Shown here in pieces: positions 34,903-45,091 of a stretch of DNA of 64,000 nt. The notes below the pieces were generated by a model, which saw nothing but the letters and a program-made list of their open reading frames with translations, was not told the DNA's origin and did not search any database. Both the position numbers and the translations under genes were made by a program. Position 1 is the first letter of the stretch. Every line of letters begins with the position of its first letter. This DNA is from Flavobacterium quisquiliarum (GTDB lineage: Bacteria > Bacteroidota > Bacteroidia > Flavobacteriales > Flavobacteriaceae), in NCBI RefSeq assembly GCF_019308285.1, contig NZ_WWEM01000012.1, positions 1 to 64,000 of the forward strand, given 5' to 3'.

Positions 34903-35319
34903 ATGAAAAATCTAACAGCCACTCTATTTGCATTCTTATGTACCGTCTCTGTATTCTGCCAGATCCAGAAACTAAAAATAACGACAGGCGAAAATCTATT
35001 ATATGCCCAGCTTACTGATAATCAAACTACAAAAGACTTTATAAAACTCTTACCCCTGACTTTAAATATGGGTGATCTTGGAAATAGGGAAAAATACAGC
35101 GGTATTTCAAGTGAGTTATCCACAAAAGGTAAAGTACAAAATACCTTTAAAAAAGGAGATGTAGCATATTGGCTCGGCGGCGGAATTGCAGTATTCTACA
35201 ATCAGGACGGTCATGAGATAAAAGCTGGTCTAGTTGTTCTAGCAGAAATTGAAAAAGGAATTGAAATTTTTAAAGAGTCAGAATCTATGAACGTTACCTT
35301 TGAACTTATCGATAAATAA
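34903..35319 (+). CDS. Exported cyclophilin-like fold protein
   Basis: 138 aa with a signal peptide ending FCQ (residue 20). The remainder, KLKITTGENLLYAQLTDNQT, TKDFIKLLPLTLNMGDLGNR, GDVAYWLGGGIAVFYNQDG and AGLVVLAEIEKGIEIF, matches the cyclophilin-like small-barrel family (Cyclophil_like2), whose role is not established. Cotranscribed with the CMD-hydrolase fusion (36-base gap). A cytoplasmic relative is at 40050, in another operon with the same activator box. Confidence 0.88.
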   Translation: MKNLTATLFAFLCTVSVFCQIQKLKITTGENLLYAQLTDNQTTKDFIKLLPLTLNMGDLGNREKYSGISSELSTKGKVQNTFKKGDVAYWLGGGIAVFYNQDGHEIKAGLVVLAEIEKGIEIFKESESMNVTFELIDK

Positions 35320-35360
35320 AAGCAGAAGCCCTCCATAGTAATGGAGGACTTCTGCTTTTA
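35319..35360. terminator. Bidirectional intrinsic terminator
   Basis: AAAGCAGAAG-C-CCTCCAT pairs with ATGGAGG-A-CTTCTGCTTT, with T-rich ends on both strands, between the convergent cyclophilin-like and TSUP genes. Confidence 0.85.
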
Positions 35361-35395
35361 GTACTACCTGGCTCTAATTTAGATCAAAATTACAT

Positions 35396-36430
35396 TTACT
35401 CAAAATCAATTTTATGAATCAGTTCGTTATTTTTAATATAATATGCTTCATAAGAGGTTTTGTTAATTGTATAAACTGCTTCAATAATTATTCGATCTGC
35501 TTTGTCATAACTGCTTTTTACAAATAACTGCTGTTGAGCTGTCAAATCTTTCATTGGAATAACCTGTTCAAATTCAAAACCTTCATCATAAGTAAACTCC
35601 ATTGCAAAATGTGCATCCTGCCATTTTAATTTTGCTTCGAGTCCCTTAGATATAGTAGTTGCAGTAAAGTCTCCGCCCTTTTCCATTGCCAAACTGGAGG
35701 TAGTCTTTCCTAGTATTACGAATCCTGAAAGCACCATAGCGTAATAACCTATCTTCTTGAAAATAAATTCACTTAATTTAGGCAGAATCCATTTCATTGA
35801 AAAAGATGATAATACCGCGGCAACTGCCACTACAACTCCAATTGAAACTACTTTTATAGATATCAATCCAAAGAGTGTGTATAAAACTATTTTTATTAAG
35901 TGAAGAATAATTTCGTTGGCTGCCCTAGTAGCTATTATTTCTTCTTTTGTTAATCCATGGTTCAAGTAAAATTTGTTGAATAGCAGACCTACTACGCCTG
36001 TAAGCCCTGATAGAAATCCAGCAGAAAATCCAATTACAGACAAAAACCAGTCTGATGCTTTTTTTTCAGAATTAAGCGCTTCTGGCTTTTTAAAAACAAA
36101 CGGGAGATTACTTATCAGAAAAAGTCCCATCGCAATTTCTAAATACAATGGGTTTAGGAATTTAAGAAGCCATGCACCTAACCAGACTGCAGGTATAGCG
36201 GCCGGAACAAAATATTTAACGATATGCCAGCATATATTTTTCTTAAACAAAATGATTCTTGAAGCAGAACTTGTAAATGTTCCTATTGAAAGAGCAGCAG
36301 GAACCTGATTCATCGGCAAAAGCGCACCAAGAATTGGAATAAGCATAAGTCCTGCACCACCACCGCAGATTGCACTTATTGCAAAAGCTAAAAAACTGCA
36401 GATAAATATTATTATTAAACCTGTTTCCAT
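35396..36430 (-). CDS. TSUP (TauE/SafE) family permease with C-terminal soluble extension
   Basis: 344 aa. Residues 1-250 carry eight or so spans of the TSUP fold, with the two half-repeats AICGGGAGLMLIPILGALLP and AGFLSGLTGVVGLLFNKFYL. TSUP proteins move sulphur-containing or organic anions. The last 85 residues (from about ATTISKGLEAKLKWQDAHFA) are soluble, with a beta-rich pattern resembling PepSY-like domains; such an extension is not usual in the family. The ligand is unknown. It lies downstream of the cupin gene on the same strand. Confidence 0.87.
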   Translation of the reverse strand: METGLIIIFICSFLAFAISAICGGGAGLMLIPILGALLPMNQVPAALSIGTFTSSASRIILFKKNICWHIVKYFVPAAIPAVWLGAWLLKFLNPLYLEIAMGLFLISNLPFVFKKPEALNSEKKASDWFLSVIGFSAGFLSGLTGVVGLLFNKFYLNHGLTKEEIIATRAANEIILHLIKIVLYTLFGLISIKVVSIGVVVAVAAVLSSFSMKWILPKLSEFIFKKIGYYAMVLSGFVILGKTTSSLAMEKGGDFTATTISKGLEAKLKWQDAHFAMEFTYDEGFEFEQVIPMKDLTAQQQLFVKSSYDKADRIIIEAVYTINKTSYEAYYIKNNELIHKIDFE

Positions 36431-36577
36431 ACTTATTTATATTGAATTTATTTGACACTAATTCCTTAATACGGAAAAATTAAAGCAAATGTATAAGCGA
36501 ATCTTGAATAAAACTTGAACACAGTTTTCTATTAGTTAAGTGGTCGCAAAAACCTTAAAAAAATCTTTTCAATCAAA

Positions 36578-36612
36578 AAAACCTTCAGAATCATTTTGAT
36601 TCTGAAGGTTTT
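36578..36612 (-). terminator. Intrinsic terminator of the AKR-cupin transcript
   Basis: AAAACCTTCAGAATC pairs with GATTCTGAAGGTTTT. On the minus strand it is followed by a T run, fitting the end of the cupin gene. Confidence 0.85.
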
Positions 36613-36665
36613 ATTTTTAGAAGTATTATCTTCTGCCTTTATTCTAAGACTTCAAGTATTCTTTA

Positions 36666-37160
36666 TTATTTAACATAGTCCTCTTCACTTACAGGTTCGA
36701 GCCAAATTGTCTCTCCTTTTTCTCTTCCTGTTATTACAACTTGAATAAATTTAGCATCTACACTAGCACCATGCCAGTGAGGAATATCAGCTGGACATTT
36801 TATAACTTCTCCTTTTTTAACTACCACCTTGGGACTTCCTTTTTCCTGATAATAACCAACTCCATCAAGAGCCAAGATAATTTGTCCGCTAGGATGGCTG
36901 TGCCACTTGGTTCTTGCTCCAGGCTCAAACGTTACACTCCCTACAGCATTTTGATTTATACTGTCGGCCTGAACTAAGTTATTCAACCAGACATTACCTG
37001 TAAAATTATGACTCGTAATTTTTTCGCCTTTTGAGAAAATTAAATTTTCAACTCCAGACTTATTCGCCATATTTTGATCTTCTTTATTTTTACATGATAT
37101 CAAACAGATGGCTACGAGGAACAGAAAAATAATTTTGTTTTTTTTCTTTGAATTATTCAT
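36666..37160 (-). CDS. Cupin-domain lipoprotein
   Basis: 164 aa. A lipobox CLISCKN anchors it. The cupin barrel has the metal-binding first motif TKWHSHPSGQIIL and second motif PADIPHWHGA, so a divalent metal centre is likely. It closely resembles the cupin at 39559 (FEPGARTKWHSHP versus FEEGARTNWHTHP; both end WLEPVS-DYK-like). Probably follows the AKR gene 104 bases upstream in one transcript from activator box 3. The reaction is unknown. Confidence 0.9.
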   Translation of the reverse strand: MNNSKKKNKIIFLFLVAICLISCKNKEDQNMANKSGVENLIFSKGEKITSHNFTGNVWLNNLVQADSINQNAVGSVTFEPGARTKWHSHPSGQIILALDGVGYYQEKGSPKVVVKKGEVIKCPADIPHWHGASVDAKFIQVVITGREKGETIWLEPVSEEDYVK

Positions 37161-37264
37161 TACTCTTATGTATTAATGTTTGGTTATTTAAAAAACTACT
37201 GATCTTGACGAAGACTATTCAGAGTTAATATATTTATTTTCAAAAAAATTAAACTAAAAACAAT

Positions 37265-38164
<900 letters not shown>

Positions 38165-38181
38165 CTAAATAAAATGAAAGT

Positions 38182-38210
38182 GTTATACAAATTACGGAAT
38201 CTCTTACCAA
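38182..38210 (-). promoter_or_regulatory. AraC activator box 3 (AKR-cupin operon)
   Basis: On the minus strand TTGGTAAGAGATTCCGTAAT then TTGTATAAC, aligned without gaps to box 2. Confidence 0.75.
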
Positions 38211-38389
38211 GATTACTTATTGGAACAAAAAATTGATTAAAATATATCTTATGGATATTAAGCACTTATCAACTAAATTATTGCTTTAAAAAAAACATCA
38301 AAAACTATGAAATTTTAGTACTACTCATATCTATTTAATACAAATTAAAGTGACCGCAGACCAAATTTTTAAAGTCCTGTAATCAATAA

Positions 38390-38806
38390 TTAATTGTATT
38401 TTTTGAACATTTCCGGCATTGCTTCTGCATCAAGAGGATCCATATCTACAAGTTTTAATGATTTAACCATTTTAAGTGTAGAAGTTTTGTAAACCAGAAA
38501 ATGCGGTGTTTTTAAATGTGACTGGTACGATTCCTTATTAGCGTAAATCTCTAAAATTCTTAGCTGATTTGGGTTTTCCTTTTGAAACATCGGGAAAATT
38601 GCAATTACTCCAGGTTCTAGCCGAACAGAAGCTTCTGACTCTTCTTTGAGGATCGCTTTATATTCTTCTAGATACTCTGGCACTATTTCAATTTCTGACA
38701 TACGAACCATTTGATCTTTTTTTTGTGCAGAAATGATGTTACTATTTAACAAAGAGAAAAATAGAATAAGAAACAATCCTTCTGGCGTTATCAATGACTT
38801 TTTCAT
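38390..38806 (-). CDS. Exported ABM-family (YgiN-like) monooxygenase-fold protein
   Basis: 138 aa with a signal peptide ending near SAQ (residue 27). The core VRMSEIEIVPEYLEEYKAIL, RLEPGVIAIFPMFQKENP and EIYANKESYQSHLKTPHFLV is the ABM dimeric ferredoxin-like fold found in quinol monooxygenases. Export is less usual for this family. Last of six genes in a tightly packed operon starting with a zinc ADH. Confidence 0.88.
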   Translation of the reverse strand: MKKSLITPEGLFLILFFSLLNSNIISAQKKDQMVRMSEIEIVPEYLEEYKAILKEESEASVRLEPGVIAIFPMFQKENPNQLRILEIYANKESYQSHLKTPHFLVYKTSTLKMVKSLKLVDMDPLDAEAMPEMFKKYN

Positions 38807-38817
38807 AAACTAATTAT

Positions 38818-39549
38818 TTATTTATTTTGCCTTGCTATAATCACTTTCGCTAAAACTTCTCTAGCTATAATAGCCTGCTGTTTTCCAATATTTTTCTCAA
38901 TTAAATCGAAAGCTTTCAATATTTGCGTTTCAGTAATTCCAGTGTTCATCCCCATTCCGATATGTGCCTGTAATTGAGGTGTCACGCCAGACATTGAAGC
39001 TAGAGCTGCTATAGTTGTCAATTCTCTCTGCTCAAAATTAAGTACATCACGATTAAAGATATCTGCAAATAAGTGTTCTTTTAAAAATGTATCGATTATT
39101 GGTGTAAAGGCATTGGCTCCTTTTAATTCCTTTTCTTCAATACCTGTAAGTTGCTGCAGATTTTGTTTTCCCGATTGATATTTATCTAATTTACTATCAA
39201 TTATAGAGGCTTCTTGACCTTTTTTATCCTGAATACCTTTTATCTTTCTTTCCTCAAGGACAGCCATGAGAGCATTGATTCCGTTTAAACTTCTCGGAAA
39301 ACCGCAGTAAGCATAAAGTTGAACCAATATCTCTTTGATTTCATTAATAGTAAGACCAGCATCGAGACCTTTATTAAGCTCTATTTTTAAATTATCAATA
39401 TCACCAATTGCAGTCAGCGCTGCTATAGTTACAATACTTTGTTCTTGAATACATAGCGATTTATTAATAGAATTTTGTGCGTTCATTGTATTTCCAATTA
39501 ACATGAAAACAAAAAATAGTATCATCAGAAATTTTCTTTTGTTTGTCAT
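38818..39549 (-). CDS. Exported protein with two CMD domains
   Basis: 243 aa with a signal peptide (cleavage near MNAQ, residue 25). Two CMD domains carry INEIKEILVQLYAYCGFPRS and LTTIAALASMSGVTPQLQAH. There is no CxxC, so an AhpD-type redox role is unlikely and a ligand-binding or isomerase-like role is possible. It is homologous to the N-terminal half of the fusion at 33139. Gap of 9 bases to the upstream cupin gene. Confidence 0.9.
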   Translation of the reverse strand: MTNKRKFLMILFFVFMLIGNTMNAQNSINKSLCIQEQSIVTIAALTAIGDIDNLKIELNKGLDAGLTINEIKEILVQLYAYCGFPRSLNGINALMAVLEERKIKGIQDKKGQEASIIDSKLDKYQSGKQNLQQLTGIEEKELKGANAFTPIIDTFLKEHLFADIFNRDVLNFEQRELTTIAALASMSGVTPQLQAHIGMGMNTGITETQILKAFDLIEKNIGKQQAIIAREVLAKVIIARQNK

Positions 39550-39558
39550 GATTTACTA

Positions 39559-40053
39559 TTATTTATTTACATCTTTATAATCTTGATCCGAAACTGGTTC
39601 GAGCCAAACCACATTGGTATCACCCTCATAATTTGTAATGGCAATATGAACCAATTTATTTTTTGCCGACGCACCATGCCAGTGTTTTACATTTTCTGGA
39701 ATGTTTACCACATCTCCTTTTTTAATATTTACCGCCGGTTTTCCTTTTTCCTGATAAAATCCTTCTCCTTCTGTAACAATTAAGACCTGTCCTTTCGGAT
39801 GAGTATGCCAGTTGGTTCTTGCTCCTTCTTCAAAAGTTACGCTTCCCATTGCAAACTCGTTGTTTTTATCTTTTGCTAATAATGGTGTCAGAAAAGCATT
39901 TCCTGTAAACCAGTCATTTGATAATTTATCTCCTTTTGGAAAAATTGGATTGTTGTCTTGATCTGTCATCTCTTTTTTATTTTTATTGATACTGCATCCC
40001 AATGATAGTAAAGCTCCGCTTATAATCAGGCATGCTAAAATTGTTCTTTTCAT
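39559..40053 (-). CDS. Cupin-domain lipoprotein
   Basis: 164 aa. Lipobox LLSLGCSIN. Cupin motif 1 is TNWHTHPKGQVLIV and motif 2 is PENVKHWHGASA, both with full metal-ligand sets. It is a close paralogue of the protein at 36666. Its start overlaps the preceding gene by 4 bases (ATGA), indicating translational coupling. Part of the ADH operon. Confidence 0.9.
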   Translation of the reverse strand: MKRTILACLIISGALLSLGCSINKNKKEMTDQDNNPIFPKGDKLSNDWFTGNAFLTPLLAKDKNNEFAMGSVTFEEGARTNWHTHPKGQVLIVTEGEGFYQEKGKPAVNIKKGDVVNIPENVKHWHGASAKNKLVHIAITNYEGDTNVVWLEPVSDQDYKDVNK

Positions 40054-40412
40054 AACTGTTTTTTCTCTAATTCTATTTTTACTACAACCGCATCTTGTGT
40101 ACTAAAAGCTTCGATGCCACTTGTTATTTTACCTATAGAAATCAAACCAGTGGCATAAGTGTAATTTTTATAAAACAAGGCAAGGTTACCCCAAGGGGCA
40201 TAGTAAGTTAAATCTCCAACAAATGCGGCATAACCGTTTGGCGCGTTCTGAATCGTAAGCCTTTTATTTAAATCACTTACTTTTTCTGTTCTATTATAAT
40301 CCCTTAAAGTCAATGTCAAAGGTAGTAAAGCAGCAAAGTCCTGACTTGTTGGATTGTTATACAAAACTGCTTCAACCTGTTTATCTCCTATCTGTATTTT
40401 TAATTTCATCAC
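40050..40412 (-). CDS. Cyclophilin-like fold protein, cytoplasmic
   Basis: 120 aa, no signal peptide. KLKIQIGDKQVEAVLYNNPT, SQDFAALLPLTLTLRDYNRT, GDLTYYAPWGNLALFYKNYT and ATGLISIGKITSGIEAF align with the exported protein at 34903. Family role is not established. Third gene of the ADH operon; its stop overlaps the next start. Confidence 0.88.
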   Translation of the reverse strand: MMKLKIQIGDKQVEAVLYNNPTSQDFAALLPLTLTLRDYNRTEKVSDLNKRLTIQNAPNGYAAFVGDLTYYAPWGNLALFYKNYTYATGLISIGKITSGIEAFSTQDAVVVKIELEKKQL

Positions 40413-40513
40413 TTATTTGATTTGAATAAAATCCGTTTTTACAGTACAAATTCTATTGATTAAATTTACTAAATATTTAAAAGCCAATAATAATAGAATA
40501 CAAACAGCTTAAG

Positions 40514-41269
40514 TTACTGCACTGTGTAACCTCCATCAACAGCGATAGCCTGGCCTATAACATAGGTAGATTCTTTACTGCAAAGCCAAAGTACAACATC
40601 GGCAATTTCCTCAGCTCTACCTAGGCGTTTTATGGGAAGCTGCTCTACCAATGCATCCATCGATTCCGCTTGATTAACCATCATATCTTCGACCATAGGT
40701 GTTACAATAATTCCTGGACAGACAGCATTGATTCTTATACCCTTAGGTGCAAATTCGAGTGCGGCACTTTTTGTCATGCCTAAAATTCCATGCTTTGATG
40801 CATGATAAACAGCACGTTCTGGCAAGCCTACAAGTCCACCCAAAGAAGAGTTGTTCACTATTGCGCCGTTGCCTTGTTTTCTCATCTGTTGCAGTTCATA
40901 CTTCATAAAATTCCACACCCCTTTTAGGTTTACATCCATAACTCGGTTGTATATTTCATAGCTTACATCTGCAAGCTCCTGTGGTGGCGCCTGTATGCCT
41001 GCGTTATTAAACGCAAAATCAATACTGCCAAACTGCTCCACAATTTTCTCTACAGTTTTTTTTGCCTGTTTTTCATCCGCTACATCACAGACAAATGCCT
41101 GTGCTTTATAACCAGCCGCTTTTAGTTCTTCTGCCTGCACACTAGCATCTAATATATCTACCAAAGCTACATAAGCACCTGATTCTGCAAATGCTTTTGC
41201 TGTAGCAAGTCCCATGCCCATAGAAGCTCCAGTGATGACTGCCACTTTATCTTTAAATTCTTCTTTCAT
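40514..41269 (-). CDS. Short-chain dehydrogenase/reductase
   Basis: 251 aa. TGASMGMG is the nucleotide-binding glycine motif, NNAGIQ the structural motif, and YHASKHG the catalytic Tyr-x3-Lys. It is closely related to the SDR at 19358, including the MKYELQQMRKQ-NGAIVN stretch. Cytoplasmic. It follows the ADH gene by 11 bases and would share activator box 4. Confidence 0.94.
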   Translation of the reverse strand: MKEEFKDKVAVITGASMGMGLATAKAFAESGAYVALVDILDASVQAEELKAAGYKAQAFVCDVADEKQAKKTVEKIVEQFGSIDFAFNNAGIQAPPQELADVSYEIYNRVMDVNLKGVWNFMKYELQQMRKQGNGAIVNNSSLGGLVGLPERAVYHASKHGILGMTKSAALEFAPKGIRINAVCPGIIVTPMVEDMMVNQAESMDALVEQLPIKRLGRAEEIADVVLWLCSKESTYVIGQAIAVDGGYTVQ

Positions 41270-41280
41270 TTTTTTATTTT

Positions 41281-42477
41281 TTAAAAAGTTGAAGCATCAA
41301 TTACATAACGGTAACGTGCCTGTTTATTTACTACTTTATCCCAAGCTCCATTAATTTCATCTGCCTTTATAATCTCTATCTGGGGATAAATCTTATTAAG
41401 CGCACAATAGTCCATTACTTCCTGAGTTTCAGGAATACCGCCAATAAGCGAGCCATTGAAATTAACACGATTGAATATCATATTGAAATTATTAATTATC
41501 AGTTCGCCATTTATGGGCTGGCCAACCTGAGTAAAAAAACCGTTTGGCTTAACACAAGAAATATAGTTTGACATCTCATAAGCGTAAGGAACTGTCGAAA
41601 TCATATAATCAAGTTTTCCAAAAAGCGGTTTAAGCTGATCCTGTTTTCCATTTACAATAATTACTTCTTTAGCACCAAATGATTTTATATCATTTACTTT
41701 ATCTGAAGATGTTGTAAAAGCGTACACATCAGCACCTTTTGCTACTGCTATTTTCACGGCAAGATGTCCAAGTCCTCCAATTCCTATCACACCGACTTTA
41801 TCCCCTTTTTTTATTCCTGTTTTCATCATAGGCGAATAAGTTGTGATGCCCGCACATAATAATGGTGCTGCATATTTTAAGTCTATGTTTTGGGGAATCT
41901 TAATAGCAAAATGTTCTGTTACAACAATATTGTTTGAATATCCTCCTTGTGTAATACCGCTTGGTGATGTAGGGTCTGACGCTCCATAAGTACCTACCAT
42001 TCCAGTAGTTTCGCAATGATGCTCTTCTCCATTTTTACAGCTAGTACATTCCATGCAGCTATTAACCATACATCCTACCCCAGCCTTATCTCCAACTTTA
42101 AATTTGGTAACCTTTTGTCCAACTGCTGCAACTACTCCCGCAATTTCATGACCAGGCACCTGTGGGTATTTTTGTGTTCCCCAATGTTCCCTTATAACAT
42201 GAATATCTGAGTGGCATATCCCAGAGAATTTGATATCTATAAGAATATCATAATCGCCTATTGCTCTTCGTTCGAAATCCCAAGATTTAAGGGGTGATTC
42301 TTTATCAATTCCGGCATACCCTTTTGATTTTATCAATTTATTATTCATAGTAACATTTTTAGTTTCCTTATTTTTATTATCGCTTTCGTTTGCAAGCAGA
42401 CTTGAAACATCTGCAAGCGCTAAACCAGTTCCGGCCAATGCAGTCTGTTGTAGAAACTTTCTTCTTGATTTTTCCAT
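41281..42477 (-). CDS. Zinc-dependent alcohol dehydrogenase with Tat-type signal
   Basis: 398 aa. The N-terminus SRRKFLQQTALAGTGLALAD has a twin-arginine-like motif. The MDR fold follows with zinc ligands in FSGICHSDIH and GHEIAGV, structural-zinc cysteines in CMVNSCMECTSCKNGEEHHC and the cofactor motif GIGGLGHLA. It is of the cinnamyl-alcohol-dehydrogenase / YahK type, which reduces aldehydes with NADPH. Export of a nicotinamide enzyme is odd and parallels the AKR at 20633. First gene of a six-gene operon. Confidence 0.92.
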   Translation of the reverse strand: MEKSRRKFLQQTALAGTGLALADVSSLLANESDNKNKETKNVTMNNKLIKSKGYAGIDKESPLKSWDFERRAIGDYDILIDIKFSGICHSDIHVIREHWGTQKYPQVPGHEIAGVVAAVGQKVTKFKVGDKAGVGCMVNSCMECTSCKNGEEHHCETTGMVGTYGASDPTSPSGITQGGYSNNIVVTEHFAIKIPQNIDLKYAAPLLCAGITTYSPMMKTGIKKGDKVGVIGIGGLGHLAVKIAVAKGADVYAFTTSSDKVNDIKSFGAKEVIIVNGKQDQLKPLFGKLDYMISTVPYAYEMSNYISCVKPNGFFTQVGQPINGELIINNFNMIFNRVNFNGSLIGGIPETQEVMDYCALNKIYPQIEIIKADEINGAWDKVVNKQARYRYVIDASTF

Positions 42478-42568
42478 ATTGTTTTTTAATTTCTTTTATT
42501 TCTGGTACTCGTATCTATCTTAAATTTATACAGAGCACCACCGTAATTCAATGTTTATTTAACTTTTA

Positions 42569-42576
42569 CAAAATTC
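42569..42576 (-). promoter_or_regulatory. -7 box GAATTTTG of the ADH operon
   Basis: Minus-strand GAATTTTG exactly 21 nt from activator box 4, as at the AKR and CMD-hydrolase promoters. Confidence 0.68.
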
Positions 42577-42597
42577 AGCATTAGCTAAAAGACAGTG

Positions 42598-42626
42598 CTT
42601 ATACATACTACGGTTCTACCTACCAC
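42598..42626 (-). promoter_or_regulatory. AraC activator box 4 (ADH operon)
   Basis: Minus strand GTGGTAGGTAGAACCGTAGT then ATGTATAAG, aligned without gaps to box 2. Confidence 0.75.
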
Positions 42627-42673
42627 TTTTACTGATTCGTTATTAGAAACATAAAAAGGCATATTAGATTCAA

Positions 42674-42681
42674 TACCTTTG
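42674..42681 (+). promoter_or_regulatory. -7 box of AraC paralogue 3
   Basis: TACCTTTG, exact consensus. The short leader implies a start at 42697 rather than the TTG at 42679. Confidence 0.65.
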
Positions 42682-42696
42682 CTTAAAATTACTTTT

Positions 42697-43602
42697 ATGA
42701 GTTCTGTAGAAAGATTTGATACAGTAAAGCAGTACAATGATTCGGTGGGTGCTGATACTCTTCATCCACTTGTAACTGTGGTAGATTTTAAGAACATCCC
42801 GCCGTTTAGCTATTTTCGCCGATACATGGGGGTTTACGCTGTATTCCTAAAAGAGGTAAAGTGCGGTGATATAAGATATGGCTGCCAGCCTTATGATTAT
42901 GATGACGGAACATTAGTTTTTATTGCTCCGGGACAGGTTTATGGTATAGATACCAAGGGAGAGAAAATTACCCCTAAAGGAAAAGCATTGGTTTTCCATC
43001 CGGATCTGATTGCAGGAACTAATCTTGGAAAAACAATAAAAGAGTATTCATTCTTTTCTTATCAAGTTAATGAAGCACTGCACCTTTCTAAAAGAGAAAG
43101 CGCAATTATTAATGACTGCTTCTATAAAATTACAACGGAAATTGAACTAAACATTGACAAACACAGCAAAAGCTTAATAGTATCAAATATTGAACTTTTT
43201 CTTAAATACTGCATGCGTTTTTATGACCGCCAATTTATTACCCGTACACATGCTAACAATGATATTTTAACTCGATTTGAAAATCAGCTGAGCGAATATT
43301 TCTTATCAGACAAACCTGCCTTGATTGGACTGCCATCTGTAAGTTATTTTGCCGACCAGCTAAACTTATCTGCTAATTATTTTGGTGATTTGATTAAAAA
43401 AGAAACCGGCAGCACCGCATTAGATTATATACAGTCAAAATTAATTGAACTCGCTAAAGAAAAGATATTAGAGGAGAATAAGACGATCACCGAAGTGTCC
43501 AATGAACTTGGTTTTAAATACCAACAGCACTTTACAAGACTTTTTAAACAAAAAGTAGGAATGGCACCTGTCGAATTTAAATCCTCCAATAAATTGAATT
43601 AG
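42697..43602 (+). CDS. AraC-family activator, paralogue 3 of 3
   Basis: 301 aa from MSSVERFDTVKQYNDSVGAD. The shared sensor stretches are DTLHPLVTVVDFKNIP, CGDIRYGCQPYDYDDGTLVF and IAPGQVYG. The DNA-binding part has LSANYFGDLIKKETGSTALD and EVSNELGFKYQQHFTRLF, nearly identical in the recognition helix to paralogue 2. Divergent from the ADH operon and box 4 in the shared intergenic region. Confidence 0.93.
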   Translation: MSSVERFDTVKQYNDSVGADTLHPLVTVVDFKNIPPFSYFRRYMGVYAVFLKEVKCGDIRYGCQPYDYDDGTLVFIAPGQVYGIDTKGEKITPKGKALVFHPDLIAGTNLGKTIKEYSFFSYQVNEALHLSKRESAIINDCFYKITTEIELNIDKHSKSLIVSNIELFLKYCMRFYDRQFITRTHANNDILTRFENQLSEYFLSDKPALIGLPSVSYFADQLNLSANYFGDLIKKETGSTALDYIQSKLIELAKEKILEENKTITEVSNELGFKYQQHFTRLFKQKVGMAPVEFKSSNKLN

Positions 43603-44118
43603 TAGAATTATTTTAAAACACAATTGTGGCGCAGCATTATTACCAAAATCTAAGGCAAGTAAAACTAGTCTGTCCTAACTTAAGGTTATAATTGCAGATC
43701 ATCTCTTAGATCTAAATAGAGATTATAAGATATATTTATTTCTTCCCAGCTAGCTAGCCCCACTCACCAAAATAAAAATAAAAAAATCTGGATAAACAAA
43801 TAAGCTTTAGCCATCTGTGGTTCAGCAGTAAAAGTTAAGGTGCTTTTGATGATATTATGTAATATAAATTTCTATGCCACAATCTTGCATCAGCGTTACT
43901 TGAAGCAATTCCTCTCTACCGTAAACTATTGTGGTTATAAAAACTGTCAAAGGTTTTGAATCTGATAATTATGCCCGAAATTATTTTCAGATTAAAGCAG
44001 ATTGCATAGACTTTTATAAACTGAAAAATCACGATGAATTAGAAATTATAATAAAAAAAAGATGCCATTAGTAAAGGCGCCATAAGATTTCTACAATATT
44101 TTCTTGTATTCTAATATT
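43603..44118. other. Intergenic stretch without a supported gene
   Basis: A short open plus-strand run near 43940-44070 (VKGFESDNYARNYFQIKADC then IDFYKLKNHDELEI) ends in a stop and lacks a credible start. It may be a decayed gene. No repeat-family copy is seen. Confidence 0.4.
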
Positions 44119-44517
44119 TTATTTCAATTCAGAATCAATGCTCCAGCTATCGAAAATACAGTCATACTCATATCCTAATTCAGACATTTCAGTGACCCAT
44201 TTACTTAAAGTTTCATGCATCATTTTAATCTTTCCTGTTTTCCCGGAAATTATAAAAAGATTTTTATCATGCAATGCTGTCTCAAAATTTGCGGTAAAAT
44301 CCTTCTCTTGAATTTCCATTTCTAATGTCTTCGCTTTCTCGCGGGTATTAGCATAAAAAAAGAAATCTATTCTTAATTCATCTTCTTCTTCAATTCCAGC
44401 GTCTCGCAGACTTACCAGAGATTCAGTTGCAAGTCTGTAGTGCTTAACTAAATTCGCATTAAAATCATTTTTAGAAACTAATCTTTTTTCCTTTTTAGGC
44501 TTTAGAAAACTTAACAT
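44119..44517 (-). CDS. RraB-like protein
   Basis: 132 aa. The C-terminal half, MSELGYEYDCIFDSWSI, together with DELRIDFFFYANTREKAKTL matches the RraB/DUF695-type domain (RNase E inhibitor B in Proteobacteria). A basic lysine-rich N-terminus MLSFLKPKKEKR precedes it. Whether it acts on an RNase here is unknown. It stands alone with a long AT-rich upstream region. Confidence 0.75.
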   Translation of the reverse strand: MLSFLKPKKEKRLVSKNDFNANLVKHYRLATESLVSLRDAGIEEEDELRIDFFFYANTREKAKTLEMEIQEKDFTANFETALHDKNLFIISGKTGKIKMMHETLSKWVTEMSELGYEYDCIFDSWSIDSELK

Positions 44518-45091
44518 AGTTATTTTATTGGCTTATTATTAATATTACTTTTTTAAAACAAACATAGACAAATATCATATCACAAAAATGTTAGTAATAA
44601 AAGCTTAACAATGAAACAAATAGAATATAAACTAATCTGATCACATCCTTAAGTTTATTTCGTATTAGATAAAAAAATTTAAATCAATTTAAAACATTAA
44701 AAGTCTATAAATAAACACTTTACAAAACAGGTTGCTTTTTAAATAATTTTATCCTTTACACCTTAAACATTAGAGCAAAGTTGTAATACTATTATTGAAA
44801 AGTTCCAAAACCAACATTTACATTGATTTTTCTAATCCAGACATACTTAATTAACTATATAACAAGCATTTGTAACTTAATATTTCATTTATTGGATATA
44901 ATAAAATGATCTGAAATATTAAATTTTCTTTCTTAAAAGTTAAATATTAGTAAAGTCTATAAAAATTAAAACCATTTTGTCCCTTTTTAATAAGGTTATG
45001 ATTGTAGTATATTTTCAAAAAAACATACCAAAAACATATCCAACTAAATTTATAATCAAAAAAATTTAAACAATAAAAAAGTAAGATTTTT
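44518..45091. other. AT-rich intergenic stretch
   Basis: No gene, hairpin-terminator or repeat copy recognised between the divergent-looking ends of the RraB-like and membrane AraC genes. Confidence 0.4.

Noticed and set aside
43940..44070. Small gene on the plus strand
   Set aside because: No credible start or promoter and no family match; possibly a decayed gene.
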